DNA from: Trueperaceae bacterium
GTDB taxonomy: Bacteria; Deinococcota; Deinococci; Deinococcales; Trueperaceae
Reading direction: 5' to 3'
Assembly (NCBI GenBank): GCA_007130445.1
Contig: SLSM01000207.1
Location: 1-5,793, forward strand
DNA length: 5,793 bases
A program made the position numbers and the translations under genes. A model generated the notes under the pieces. It ran no database searches, was not told the DNA's origin, and worked only from the letters and a program-made list of their open reading frames with translations. Shown here in pieces: positions 1 to 5,729 of the stretch; the stretch's first letter is position 1; every line of letters starts with the position of its first letter.

Positions 1-438
1 CATGAGGCGCACCACGTGGCCGTCGCGCTCACCACCGGCGTTGGCGAAGGCGAGCACCACGCGCTCGCGGCCCAGGGCGTCGATCATCGCCCCCGGCCCC
101 TCGGCGGTGTTGACCATGAACACGAAGGTGGGGATCATCGCGTTGCCGGCGAGGACCGGGAGCGCCGCGTCGAGCTGCGTCTTTTGGACGGCCACGAGGC
201 ACATGTCGAAGCGCTCGCGGGTCGGCATCGCGTCGAGCGTCCGGACGTGGGTCGTGGTCCGCTCACCGGTGTCGACCTCCTCGAGCACGATGCCGTGCTC
301 GCGCAGGTCGCGGCAGCGGCGGCCGCGTGCGACGACGGTGACGTGGTGACCAGCGTCAGCGAGGCGGGCGGCGTAGAGGCTGCCGATGACGCCTGCGCCG
401 AAGACGAGGATCTCGAGGGGAGGGCTGTCGCTCTGCAT
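1..438 (-). CDS. Ketopantoate reductase (PanE/ApbA)-like dehydrogenase, N-terminal part
   Basis: The first 146 codons of a gene that leaves the window at position 1. The ATG at 438-436 is preceded by a strong AAGGAG with 6 nt spacing. The N-terminus is a Rossmann fold: a beta strand (residues 9-13, EILVF), then GAGVIGS at residues 14-20 followed by LYAARLADAGHHVTVVARG, the dinucleotide-binding pattern of the ketopantoate reductase family. Residues 79-89 (MCLVAVQKTQL) match the strand carrying the conserved lysine (here K86) that contacts NADP. The loop MVNTAEG (108-114) sits where classical PanE has a QNG-type motif, with N110 as the likely conserved asparagine. The catalytic lysine and glutamate of the C-terminal domain are outside the window. 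Classical PanE reduces 2-dehydropantoate to pantoate in coenzyme A synthesis. Because the loop departs from the classical form and many paralogues of unknown substrate exist, I give no symbol. The family call is firm; the substrate is not. Confidence 0.86.
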   Translation of the reverse strand, partial: MQSDSPPLEILVFGAGVIGSLYAARLADAGHHVTVVARGRRCRDLREHGIVLEEVDTGERTTTHVRTLDAMPTRERFDMCLVAVQKTQLDAALPVLAGNAMIPTFVFMVNTAEGPGAMIDALGRERVVLAFANAGGERDGHVVRLM

Positions 439-444
439 CGTTCA

Positions 445-450
445 CTCCTT
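445..450 (-). promoter_or_regulatory. Shine-Dalgarno of the PanE-like gene
   Basis: The minus strand reads AAGGAG here, 6 nt upstream of the ATG at 438. It is the best ribosome binding site in the window and fixes the start of the partial dehydrogenase. Confidence 0.85.
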
Positions 451-494
451 CGCGCTCGCGGCGGCCGCCGTCGTGGGCTCGGGGTGGTGGGCGG

Positions 495-1235
495 TCATGC
501 GAGCAGGACGACCCACACGAGGAGCTGGCTGAAGAAGTTCAGCGTCACGTGCGAGGTGACGGGGCCGCGGATGGATCCCGAGCGCCGCGTCACCCAGCCC
601 CACATGAGGCCCAACGCGATCGCGCCGGCGATGTACGCGCCGTGGCCGCCAGGCAGCGTGGTCGCGGCAAACGGCATCGCTGCGAGGTGCCAGAGACCGA
701 AGCCGATGGCTGGGTAGACGTACCCCGCGAACAGGGCACCCCGGTGCGCCACGTGGTACGTACCGCGCCACAGGACCTCCTCGCCCACGCCGTTGCACAC
801 GGCGATGGCGGCCGCGATCGCGACGGCGGCCGGCGGGATCCTCGTGATGCCGCCGTCGAGCACGGTGAGGGCGGCGTAGGGCACCGCGATCACGATCGGC
901 AGCAGCAGGCAGGCGAGCCCGACGGCGGCGGGGCGACCGAGCGGCTGCGGGCTGGACCGGAACATCGCACGGAGGCCGCGCCGGCCCACCACCCACAGCG
1001 GGAACGCCAGGCACCACACGAGCCAATACACCGGGAGACCGGCGAACACGGCGTACTGGCTCGGCACGATGTGCGAGGCCGCCAGGAACACCAGGACCAT
1101 GCTGCCGAGGATGGCGGCCGGCGCCACGTGCAAGGCGACGCGGCGGGTGGTGTCGAGCTCGAACGGCCGCCCGTTGTGGCTCGGCGTCGCACCGGGCTGG
1201 TCGGGGCTCCGCGCCTGCGGGTGGATCGTCGTCAT
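495..1235 (-). CDS. CPBP family intramembrane metalloprotease (CAAX/Abi type)
   Basis: A 246-residue membrane protein starting at ATG 1235-1233, with GGGAG 6 nt upstream. About 30 hydrophilic N-terminal residues precede several hydrophobic segments, roughly residues 33-53, 60-83, 103-126, 133-147, 168-190, 198-215 and 226-245. All the signature motifs of the CPBP (Abi, Rce1-like) family are present in order: EExxxR as E152-E153-V-L-W-R157, FxxxH as F179-G-L-W-H183, and HxxxN as H229-V-T-L-N233. The active-site residues are therefore intact. Known members include eukaryotic Rce1, which cleaves prenylated CAAX proteins, and bacterial proteins linked to bacteriocin maturation or immunity; most bacterial members have no known substrate. 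No bacteriocin-like or prenylation gene is visible here, so the target cannot be named. The PanE-like gene follows 56 bp downstream and may be co-transcribed. The family call is very sure; the function is open. Confidence 0.93.
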   Translation of the reverse strand: MTTIHPQARSPDQPGATPSHNGRPFELDTTRRVALHVAPAAILGSMVLVFLAASHIVPSQYAVFAGLPVYWLVWCLAFPLWVVGRRGLRAMFRSSPQPLGRPAAVGLACLLLPIVIAVPYAALTVLDGGITRIPPAAVAIAAAIAVCNGVGEEVLWRGTYHVAHRGALFAGYVYPAIGFGLWHLAAMPFAATTLPGGHGAYIAGAIALGLMWGWVTRRSGSIRGPVTSHVTLNFFSQLLVWVVLLA

Positions 1236-1462
1236 GCGACGCTCCCGCGCCCCTCGTTTCGCGTGCCGGCGTCGTCACGGCGTGGTGCCGACGGACGCCG
1301 CTCGACGCGCAGGACCGGACCGAGGCTGCGCCTGGGTGGTGCGCGCCGTGGTGGCGACCTCCACCGCATGCCCGGTCCCGTTGCTGCACGACCGCCTTGC
1401 CGACGTGCTCGTGCCATGCTTCACGATACCCGAAGTGCGTGAGCGACGACGATGGACGGCGC
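1236..1462. other. Intergenic region, probable start of a new transcription unit
   Basis: This 227-bp gap between the DinB-like gene and the protease gene is the longest non-coding stretch in the window and the natural boundary between two transcription units. Open frames crossing it are arginine- and alanine-rich, low-complexity and without family motifs, as expected of shadows in GC-rich DNA. A promoter for the protease gene should lie here on the minus strand. The only AT-leaning candidate I see is TATCGT (minus strand of 1423-1428), which lacks a clear -35 partner and lies about 190 nt from the start codon, so I do not call it. I see no stem-loop with a T-run that would serve as an intrinsic terminator. 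Confidence 0.5.
1242..1246 (-). promoter_or_regulatory. Shine-Dalgarno of the CPBP protease gene
   Basis: GGGAG on the minus strand, 6 nt before the ATG at 1235. It supports that ATG as the start of the protease. Confidence 0.7.
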
Positions 1463-1966
1463 TCAGTTCGGCGTCATCAACCCTTCGAGCTGCAACGTGT
1501 GGCGCATCGGGTGCACGACGGCGTGCTCGAGCATCGCCTCGACCACGAGCGCCGAGACCCACTTCGTCGGGTAGCTCTCGCGCAACCGCTCTCGCGGGAC
1601 GTCGCAGAGCACGCTGCGCCACCGCTCCAACAGATGCTCCAGGTAGGCGTCGGCCTGCTCCTCGACGTCGTCGACGCCGGGCACCTCGTCGAGCCCCGGG
1701 TCGCCGAGCTCGAGGTGCTCGGCGAGCCAGCGCAGGTAGCCGCCGGCGGCGCTGAGCACGTGGCGGAACGAGGCCTGCGGTGAGGCGTCGTGCTGACCGG
1801 TCGCGGGCAACTCCACACCCCACGCCAGTGCGCGTCGCCAGGTCGCGAGGCAGGTGCGGAGCTCACGCTCGTGGAGCAGCACCAGAGCACGGACGCCACG
1901 ATCACGGAAACCCTCGAGTTCGTTCATGATGCGCTCAGCGTAGAGGTCCGCCGCCGAGCGGGTCAA
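1463..1966 (-). CDS. DinB/YfiT-like putative metal-binding protein
   Basis: A 167-residue, mostly helical soluble protein with the look of the DinB/YfiT four-helix-bundle superfamily. Helix 2 carries FRHVLSAAGGYLRWLAEHL (residues 67-85), with H69 as the candidate first metal ligand. The C-terminal helix carries H148, H152 and H156, an HxxxHxxxH pattern (EHAVVHPMRH) where DinB-like proteins carry their remaining ligands. Family members include thiol-dependent transferases and maleylpyruvate isomerase, but most are uncharacterised, and no thiol-pathway gene is visible here. The longest frame starts at TTG 1966, only 15 bp after the phosphatase stop. An alternative ATG at 1927 would remove 13 residues. 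Neither has a convincing ribosome binding site, but the spacing and orientation suggest membership of the sugar operon. Family assignment rests on the histidine pattern and length only. Confidence 0.72.
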   Translation of the reverse strand: MTRSAADLYAERIMNELEGFRDRGVRALVLLHERELRTCLATWRRALAWGVELPATGQHDASPQASFRHVLSAAGGYLRWLAEHLELGDPGLDEVPGVDDVEEQADAYLEHLLERWRSVLCDVPRERLRESYPTKWVSALVVEAMLEHAVVHPMRHTLQLEGLMTPN

Positions 1967-1981
1967 GGATCCGACCGCTGC

Positions 1982-2827
1982 TCAGTCGGACGCCCCGGCC
2001 GCGAGCACCGCCAGCGCCTCGTCGACCAACCCCGGCTCGCCGGCGAAGACCGTCAAACCCGGTGCGCGCACCCAGTCGAGCGGCGTGTCCGCGAACACGG
2101 CTGCGCCGCCGGCCTCGCGCACGAGCACGATGCCTGCAGCCACGTCCCAGGCCTTGAGGCCGAACTGCCAGAAGAGGTCGGTGCGACCCGCGGCGAAGTG
2201 GCAGAAGTCGCGGCAGGCGGCGCCCGAGGAGCGCACGCCGGCGGACCGGCGGGCGAGCTCGGCGAACACCGCCTGGTCGCGTGGCGAGCGCGCGGAGGCG
2301 GCCGTGAAGTTGGACGAGATCAGGGCGTGCGACATCGCGTGCGCCTCGCCCCTGGTCAGCCGCTCGGCCTCGCGCCAGGCGCCGCCACCGCGCACGGCCC
2401 AATACACGGCGTCCTCCGACGCGTCGTAGATCACGCCAAGCACCACCTCGTCGTCGACCACGAGGCCGACCGAGACGCAGAAGCCCGGGTAGCCGCGCAC
2501 GAAGTTGTGGGTGCCGTCGATCGGGTCGATCACCCAGGTGGGCGCGCCGGGCACGGACTCGTCGAGACCCTCTTCCCCGACGAAGCCGACCTCCGGCGCC
2601 GCTTCACGCAGCGCGACCACGAGCCGGCGCTGGACCTCCGCGTCGGCGAAGGTGACCATGTCGCCGGGGCTGGTCTTGGTGGTCTGGCCCAGGTCGCCGT
2701 CGCCGGCGCTGACCTGCGCGGCGAAGGCGGTGGCCCAGCGGCCCAGCGCGCGGGCGTGCGCGCTCGCGACGTCCTTGAGTGCGAGGAGGCGCTCGGCATC
2801 GAACGTGCGGTCGGTGTGGTCGCTCAT
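1982..2827 (-). CDS. Inositol monophosphatase family phosphatase
   Basis: A 281-residue, Mg2+-dependent, Li+-sensitive-type sugar or polyol phosphatase. Signature elements are complete and in order: GEE at residues 84-86 (VGFVGEEG), the metal-binding DPIDGTHNF at 101-109 (D101, D104, T106), and the C-terminal WDVAAGIVLVREAGG starting at W227 with D228 as the third metal aspartate. About 280 residues is normal for the family. No signal peptide is present, so it is cytoplasmic. ATG 2827 is the only good start near the domain boundary. The frame stays open far upstream into the GH32 gene, but that part is arginine-rich shadow sequence. The gene lies 38 bp after the second GH32 gene with no good Shine-Dalgarno, so it is probably translated from the operon mRNA. 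Substrates in this family include inositol phosphate, histidinol phosphate, fructose-1,6-bisphosphate and nucleotide phosphates; sequence alone does not decide. The operon suggests a sugar phosphate, which is inference. Confidence 0.93.
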   Translation of the reverse strand: MSDHTDRTFDAERLLALKDVASAHARALGRWATAFAAQVSAGDGDLGQTTKTSPGDMVTFADAEVQRRLVVALREAAPEVGFVGEEGLDESVPGAPTWVIDPIDGTHNFVRGYPGFCVSVGLVVDDEVVLGVIYDASEDAVYWAVRGGGAWREAERLTRGEAHAMSHALISSNFTAASARSPRDQAVFAELARRSAGVRSSGAACRDFCHFAAGRTDLFWQFGLKAWDVAAGIVLVREAGGAAVFADTPLDWVRAPGLTVFAGEPGLVDEALAVLAAGASD

Positions 2828-2865
2828 CGTTCGAGCGTACGACGCGTGGACCTGGTGCGCAGCCG

Positions 2866-4275
2866 TCAGCGGCGGCGCGCCAGGCTCCAGGCCTCGAGCC
2901 GCACGACGCGCGCCTCTCCTCCGACGGCCGTCAGCGCCACTCGATCGATCGCAGGCCCCTCGGGGTAGACGCGGGTGGTGAGCGCGTGGCGATCGTCGGC
3001 GATCAGCTCGAGCACCGAGTGGTCGAGGTAGAGGTGCAGTTCGACGCGCTCGAGCGGCTCGCTGGGCACACCGAGCGGAGCGGTGTCGACGGCGTAGTCG
3101 GCGCCGTGCGGTCCCTTGGCGTGGCGCGTGTCGACGATCAGTCGCTTCGTCCGCCAGGCGATGCGTACGTCGGTGTGCTCGGACGCGCTGTGCTGTAGGC
3201 GGAGGCCGGAGACGGCCGCGCTGCCGCGCTCGAGCGTCGCGCGGACCTCGATGGCCGGGCCCGCGACGTCGAGCTCGACGAGGTCGCGCACGTCGACAGC
3301 GTCGAGGCGGGTGGGTCGACCCGCTCGCAAGGCCGTCAGCTCGGGGACGAAGCGCTGTCGCACCTCGCCGCGCTCGAACGTCAGCAGCCGCGGTAGCGAC
3401 ATCACGCCCGCCCACGAGCCGTTCGCGCGTTCGACGGAGCGTTGCTCCTGGAGCCAACCCCACATCAGCCGGCGTCCGCCGTCGTCCGCCGTCGTCAGCG
3501 GCGCGTAGAAGCAGCGGTAGCCCCAGTCGAGCCGCTGCCTCCGCTCGGGGTGGAAGCGGTGGCCGCGATAGCCGCCGATGAGCACGTTCGGGTAGGTGAG
3601 CTCGGTCCGCTGCCAGCGCGATACGAGCAGCAGGTGTGCGCCACCCACGGTGACGAAGTTTGGGCACTCCCAGATCTGTCCGGTGTCGTCGCACACCGGA
3701 TCGGCGTGCTCGGGCACGAAGGGGTGGAGGTACGTCCAGGTGCGGAGGTCCGCGCTGCGGTAGAGCAGGGCCTGCCCGACACCGCCCAGCGACGTCCCCA
3801 CCAGCGCATACCAGGCATCGTGCTCACGCCACACGAAGGGGTCGCGGTACGCCTCGAACGTGTGCTCGGTCAGCGACGCGGGCATGCGCGCGACGGGGTT
3901 GTCGCCCAGCTTGCGCCACTCGACCAGGTCGTCGGAGCCGACGGCGACGCAGGTGGCCTGCACGCCGTCACGCACGCCGGTGTAGAGGATCGTCGGCGTG
4001 CCGTCATCATTCACCAGGCACCCCGACCAGCAACCGCCCTCGTCCGCCGGGGGCATCTCGGGGGTGATCGCGACCGGCAGGTGCTCCCAGTGGACGAGGT
4101 CGTCGCTCACGGCGTGGCCCCAGTGGGGCGGGGCCCACCGCGGCGCCAGCGGGTTGTGTTGGTAGAAGACGTGGTAGCGGCCGCGCCAGTGCACGACGCC
4201 GTTGGGATCGTTCATCCAGCCCGAGTGGGGCAACAGGTGGAAGCGGGGACGATGACGGTCTGGCACGGGGCTCAC
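2866..4275 (-). CDS. GH32 beta-fructosidase, second tandem copy
   Basis: A 469-residue glycoside hydrolase family 32 enzyme that hydrolyses terminal beta-fructosides such as sucrose. The three catalytic motifs are intact: WMNDPNG with nucleophile D23, YRDP with transition-state-stabilising D145, and WECP with acid/base E203. The five-bladed propeller covers roughly residues 5-310. A C-terminal beta-sandwich follows, shown by LYLDHSVLELIADDRHALT and a YP motif near the end. There is no signal peptide, so it is cytoplasmic. I chose GTG 4275 as the start: it overlaps the TGA of the upstream GH32 gene by four bases (GTGA), has GAGGA 7 nt upstream, and gives an N-terminus (PDRHRPRFHLLP) that aligns with the paralogue. 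A longer frame from 4323 adds 16 unrelated residues and is unlikely. It is parallel to the upstream copy but diverged after about residue 64, so it may differ in substrate. Confidence 0.95.
   Translation of the reverse strand: MSPVPDRHRPRFHLLPHSGWMNDPNGVVHWRGRYHVFYQHNPLAPRWAPPHWGHAVSDDLVHWEHLPVAITPEMPPADEGGCWSGCLVNDDGTPTILYTGVRDGVQATCVAVGSDDLVEWRKLGDNPVARMPASLTEHTFEAYRDPFVWREHDAWYALVGTSLGGVGQALLYRSADLRTWTYLHPFVPEHADPVCDDTGQIWECPNFVTVGGAHLLLVSRWQRTELTYPNVLIGGYRGHRFHPERRQRLDWGYRCFYAPLTTADDGGRRLMWGWLQEQRSVERANGSWAGVMSLPRLLTFERGEVRQRFVPELTALRAGRPTRLDAVDVRDLVELDVAGPAIEVRATLERGSAAVSGLRLQHSASEHTDVRIAWRTKRLIVDTRHAKGPHGADYAVDTAPLGVPSEPLERVELHLYLDHSVLELIADDRHALTTRVYPEGPAIDRVALTAVGGEARVVRLEAWSLARRR
4091..4244. 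repeat. Near-identical 5' block of tandem GH32 genes, second copy
   Basis: This block matches 5545-5698 without gaps at a constant offset of 1454 bases. Positions 4091-4122 (32 bases) and 4144-4191 (48 bases) are identical to their partners. Over 4144-4244, 97 of 101 positions match by my count, the mismatches being at 4192, 4226, 4233 and 4234. A short diverged stretch lies at 4123-4143. It encodes the WMNDPNG catalytic region. Confidence 0.9.
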
Positions 4276-5729
4276 CCAACCATCCTCGCAGCGTCGATCG
4301 ATGTGCTCACGCTCGCGCTGCACACCTCATCGCCGCAGAGGCGCCATGCCTCGACCTGCTCGAAGCACGCATCCCCAGCCTCGCTGACGAGCAGCACATC
4401 GTGCTCGGCTGGACCGACGGGGTAACAGCGGGCAGTGAGCGCGTGACGATCGTCCGCGATGACCTCGAGGACGGAGTGGTCGAGGTAGACGTGCAGGGTC
4501 ACACGTTCGAGGCGACGGCCGCCGTCGACGAGCGGCGCGACGTCGAAGGCGTACTCACCCGCGTGCGTCCCCTTCGACCAACGAGTGTCGACGAGGAGGC
4601 GTCCGGTCTCCCACGCGACCAGGACGTCCGTATGCTGACCTGCGGCGTGTCGGAAACGGATGCCGGCGGCTGTGCCTCGCCCGCGCACCACCGTGCAGCG
4701 CACCTCTGCAGTCGCCGTGTCGACGCCGAGTGACCGTTCACCCCGGACCGACATGTGCTCGACGCGCGTGCACTCCGTTCGCAGCGCCGCCAACTCCGGC
4801 ACGAAGCGCTGCCGAAACGAGCCCGCCTCCAGCGACACCTCGCGGGGCAGCGACATCACCCCCGCCCACGTGGCGCCACTGCGCATCGCGTCGCGCTGCT
4901 CGGGCAACCAGCCCCACATGAGCCGCCGCCTCCGGCCGTCGGCCAGCGTGAGCGGGGCGAAGAACGCGCGGTGACCCCAATCCAGCCGCTGGCGCCGGCG
5001 AGGGAAGAAGTGCTGCTTGCGGTACGCGCCCAGGAGCACGTGAGCATGGGTCCCAGCCGCCCACTGGAAGCGCGACACGATGAGGGCGTGCTCGTCGCCG
5101 AGTGCGAAGAACCCGGGGCACTCCCACACCTGACCCGTGTCTTCACAGATCGGTCGGTCGAACGACGGCACGAACGCGTGGAGGTAGGTCCAGGACCGGA
5201 GGTCGTCGCTCCGGTGCAAGAGGGCCTGACCGAGGCCCCCGATCGACGTGCCGACCAGGGCGTACCAGCCGTCGTCCTCGCGCCACACCCAGGGATCGCG
5301 GAACGCCTCCATCGTCTGGCCTCGCAGGCCGTTGGGCGGTCGCATCACCGGGTTGTCGGGGTGCTTGGTCCACCGAACCAGGTCCGGCGACCCGGTCGCG
5401 AGACACGTCACCTGCTCACCATCTCTGGCGGTGCTGTACAAGAGGGTGGGAGTGCCATCGTCGTCGACGAAACAGCCCGACCAGCAACCGTCGAGATCTG
5501 TGGGCGGCGCCTCCGGGGCGAGGGCGATCGGCGCGTGTTGCCAATGGACGAGGTCGTCGCTCACGGCGTGGCCCCACGATGGGGTCCCCCACCGCGACGC
5601 CAGCGGGTTGTGTTGGTAGAAGACGTGGTAGCGGCCGCGCCAGTGGACGACGCCGTTGGGATCGTTCATCCAGCCCGAGGGGGGCAGGAGGTGGAAGCTG
5701 GGACGATGGCGGTCGGGCGCGAGGGTCAC
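4272..5729 (-). CDS. GH32 beta-fructosidase, first tandem copy
   Basis: A 485-residue GH32 enzyme with all catalytic residues: WMNDPNG with nucleophile D23, FRDP with D145, and VWECP with acid/base E203. The propeller domain is followed by a C-terminal beta-sandwich module with VYLDHSVLEVIADDRHALT. No signal peptide or membrane segment is present, so it should act in the cytoplasm on imported sucrose or fructo-oligosaccharide. Because the gene just upstream encodes an ABC permease and no PTS gene is visible, an unphosphorylated substrate is more likely than sucrose-6-phosphate. The GTG start at 5729 overlaps the permease TGA by four bases, implying translational coupling. After residue L464 the protein carries a 21-residue tail (CGDEVCSASVSTSIDAARMVG without its middle would be the normal end) that has no counterpart in the second copy, which ends with ARRR. 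The enzyme family is certain; the exact substrate (sucrose, inulin or levan oligomers) is not. Confidence 0.96.
   Translation of the reverse strand: MTLAPDRHRPSFHLLPPSGWMNDPNGVVHWRGRYHVFYQHNPLASRWGTPSWGHAVSDDLVHWQHAPIALAPEAPPTDLDGCWSGCFVDDDGTPTLLYSTARDGEQVTCLATGSPDLVRWTKHPDNPVMRPPNGLRGQTMEAFRDPWVWREDDGWYALVGTSIGGLGQALLHRSDDLRSWTYLHAFVPSFDRPICEDTGQVWECPGFFALGDEHALIVSRFQWAAGTHAHVLLGAYRKQHFFPRRRQRLDWGHRAFFAPLTLADGRRRRLMWGWLPEQRDAMRSGATWAGVMSLPREVSLEAGSFRQRFVPELAALRTECTRVEHMSVRGERSLGVDTATAEVRCTVVRGRGTAAGIRFRHAAGQHTDVLVAWETGRLLVDTRWSKGTHAGEYAFDVAPLVDGGRRLERVTLHVYLDHSVLEVIADDRHALTARCYPVGPAEHDVLLVSEAGDACFEQVEAWRLCGDEVCSASVSTSIDAARMVG
4283..4287 (-). promoter_or_regulatory. Shine-Dalgarno that fixes the start of the second GH32 gene
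   Basis: GAGGA on the minus strand, 7 nt before the GTG at 4275 and lying inside the last codons of the upstream GH32 gene. It supports the GTG start overlapping the upstream stop, rather than the longer frame from 4323. Confidence 0.6.
5545..5698. repeat. Near-identical 5' block of tandem GH32 genes, first copy
   Basis: Direct-repeat partner of 4091-4244. It covers the codons for roughly residues 11-62 of the first GH32 enzyme, including the nucleophile motif. The identity includes synonymous codon positions, which distinguishes it from ordinary protein-level conservation elsewhere in the pair. Confidence 0.9.

Noticed and set aside
1330..1372. Possible GGTGG/CCACC stem-loop between the two transcription units
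   Set aside because: The stem has only five pairs, there is no T-run after it, and such short stems are common in GC-rich DNA, so I do not call a terminator.
442..1389. 315-codon minus-strand frame overlapping the CPBP protease gene
   Set aside because: It is arginine-, proline- and histidine-rich without motifs. The 495-1235 frame has the membrane segments and all three protease motifs.
1790..2968. 392-codon plus-strand open frame across the DinB-like and phosphatase genes
   Set aside because: It spans several genuine genes on the other strand and has no domain signature; long antisense frames are expected at this GC content.
2828..3694. Upstream extension of the phosphatase frame giving a 570-residue protein
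   Set aside because: The extra 289 residues overlap the GH32 gene in another frame, are arginine/alanine-rich and show no domain. The phosphatase family length and motifs fit the ATG at 2827.
4276..4323. Longer N-terminus of the second GH32 enzyme from 4323
   Set aside because: It adds 16 residues with no match in the paralogue. The GTG at 4275 has a Shine-Dalgarno and a four-base overlap with the upstream stop, and gives aligned N-termini.
3442..4425. 327-codon plus-strand open frame opposite the GH32 junction
   Set aside because: It resembles the other antisense frame only because the GH32 genes are paralogous; this similarity is inherited from the sense strand.
2990..4510. Repeated segments near the 3' ends of the GH32 genes (about 2990-3054 and 4446-4510)
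   Set aside because: The similarity follows the conserved YLDHSVLE-IADDRHALT protein motif and has many mismatches, so ordinary protein conservation explains it, unlike the 5' block.
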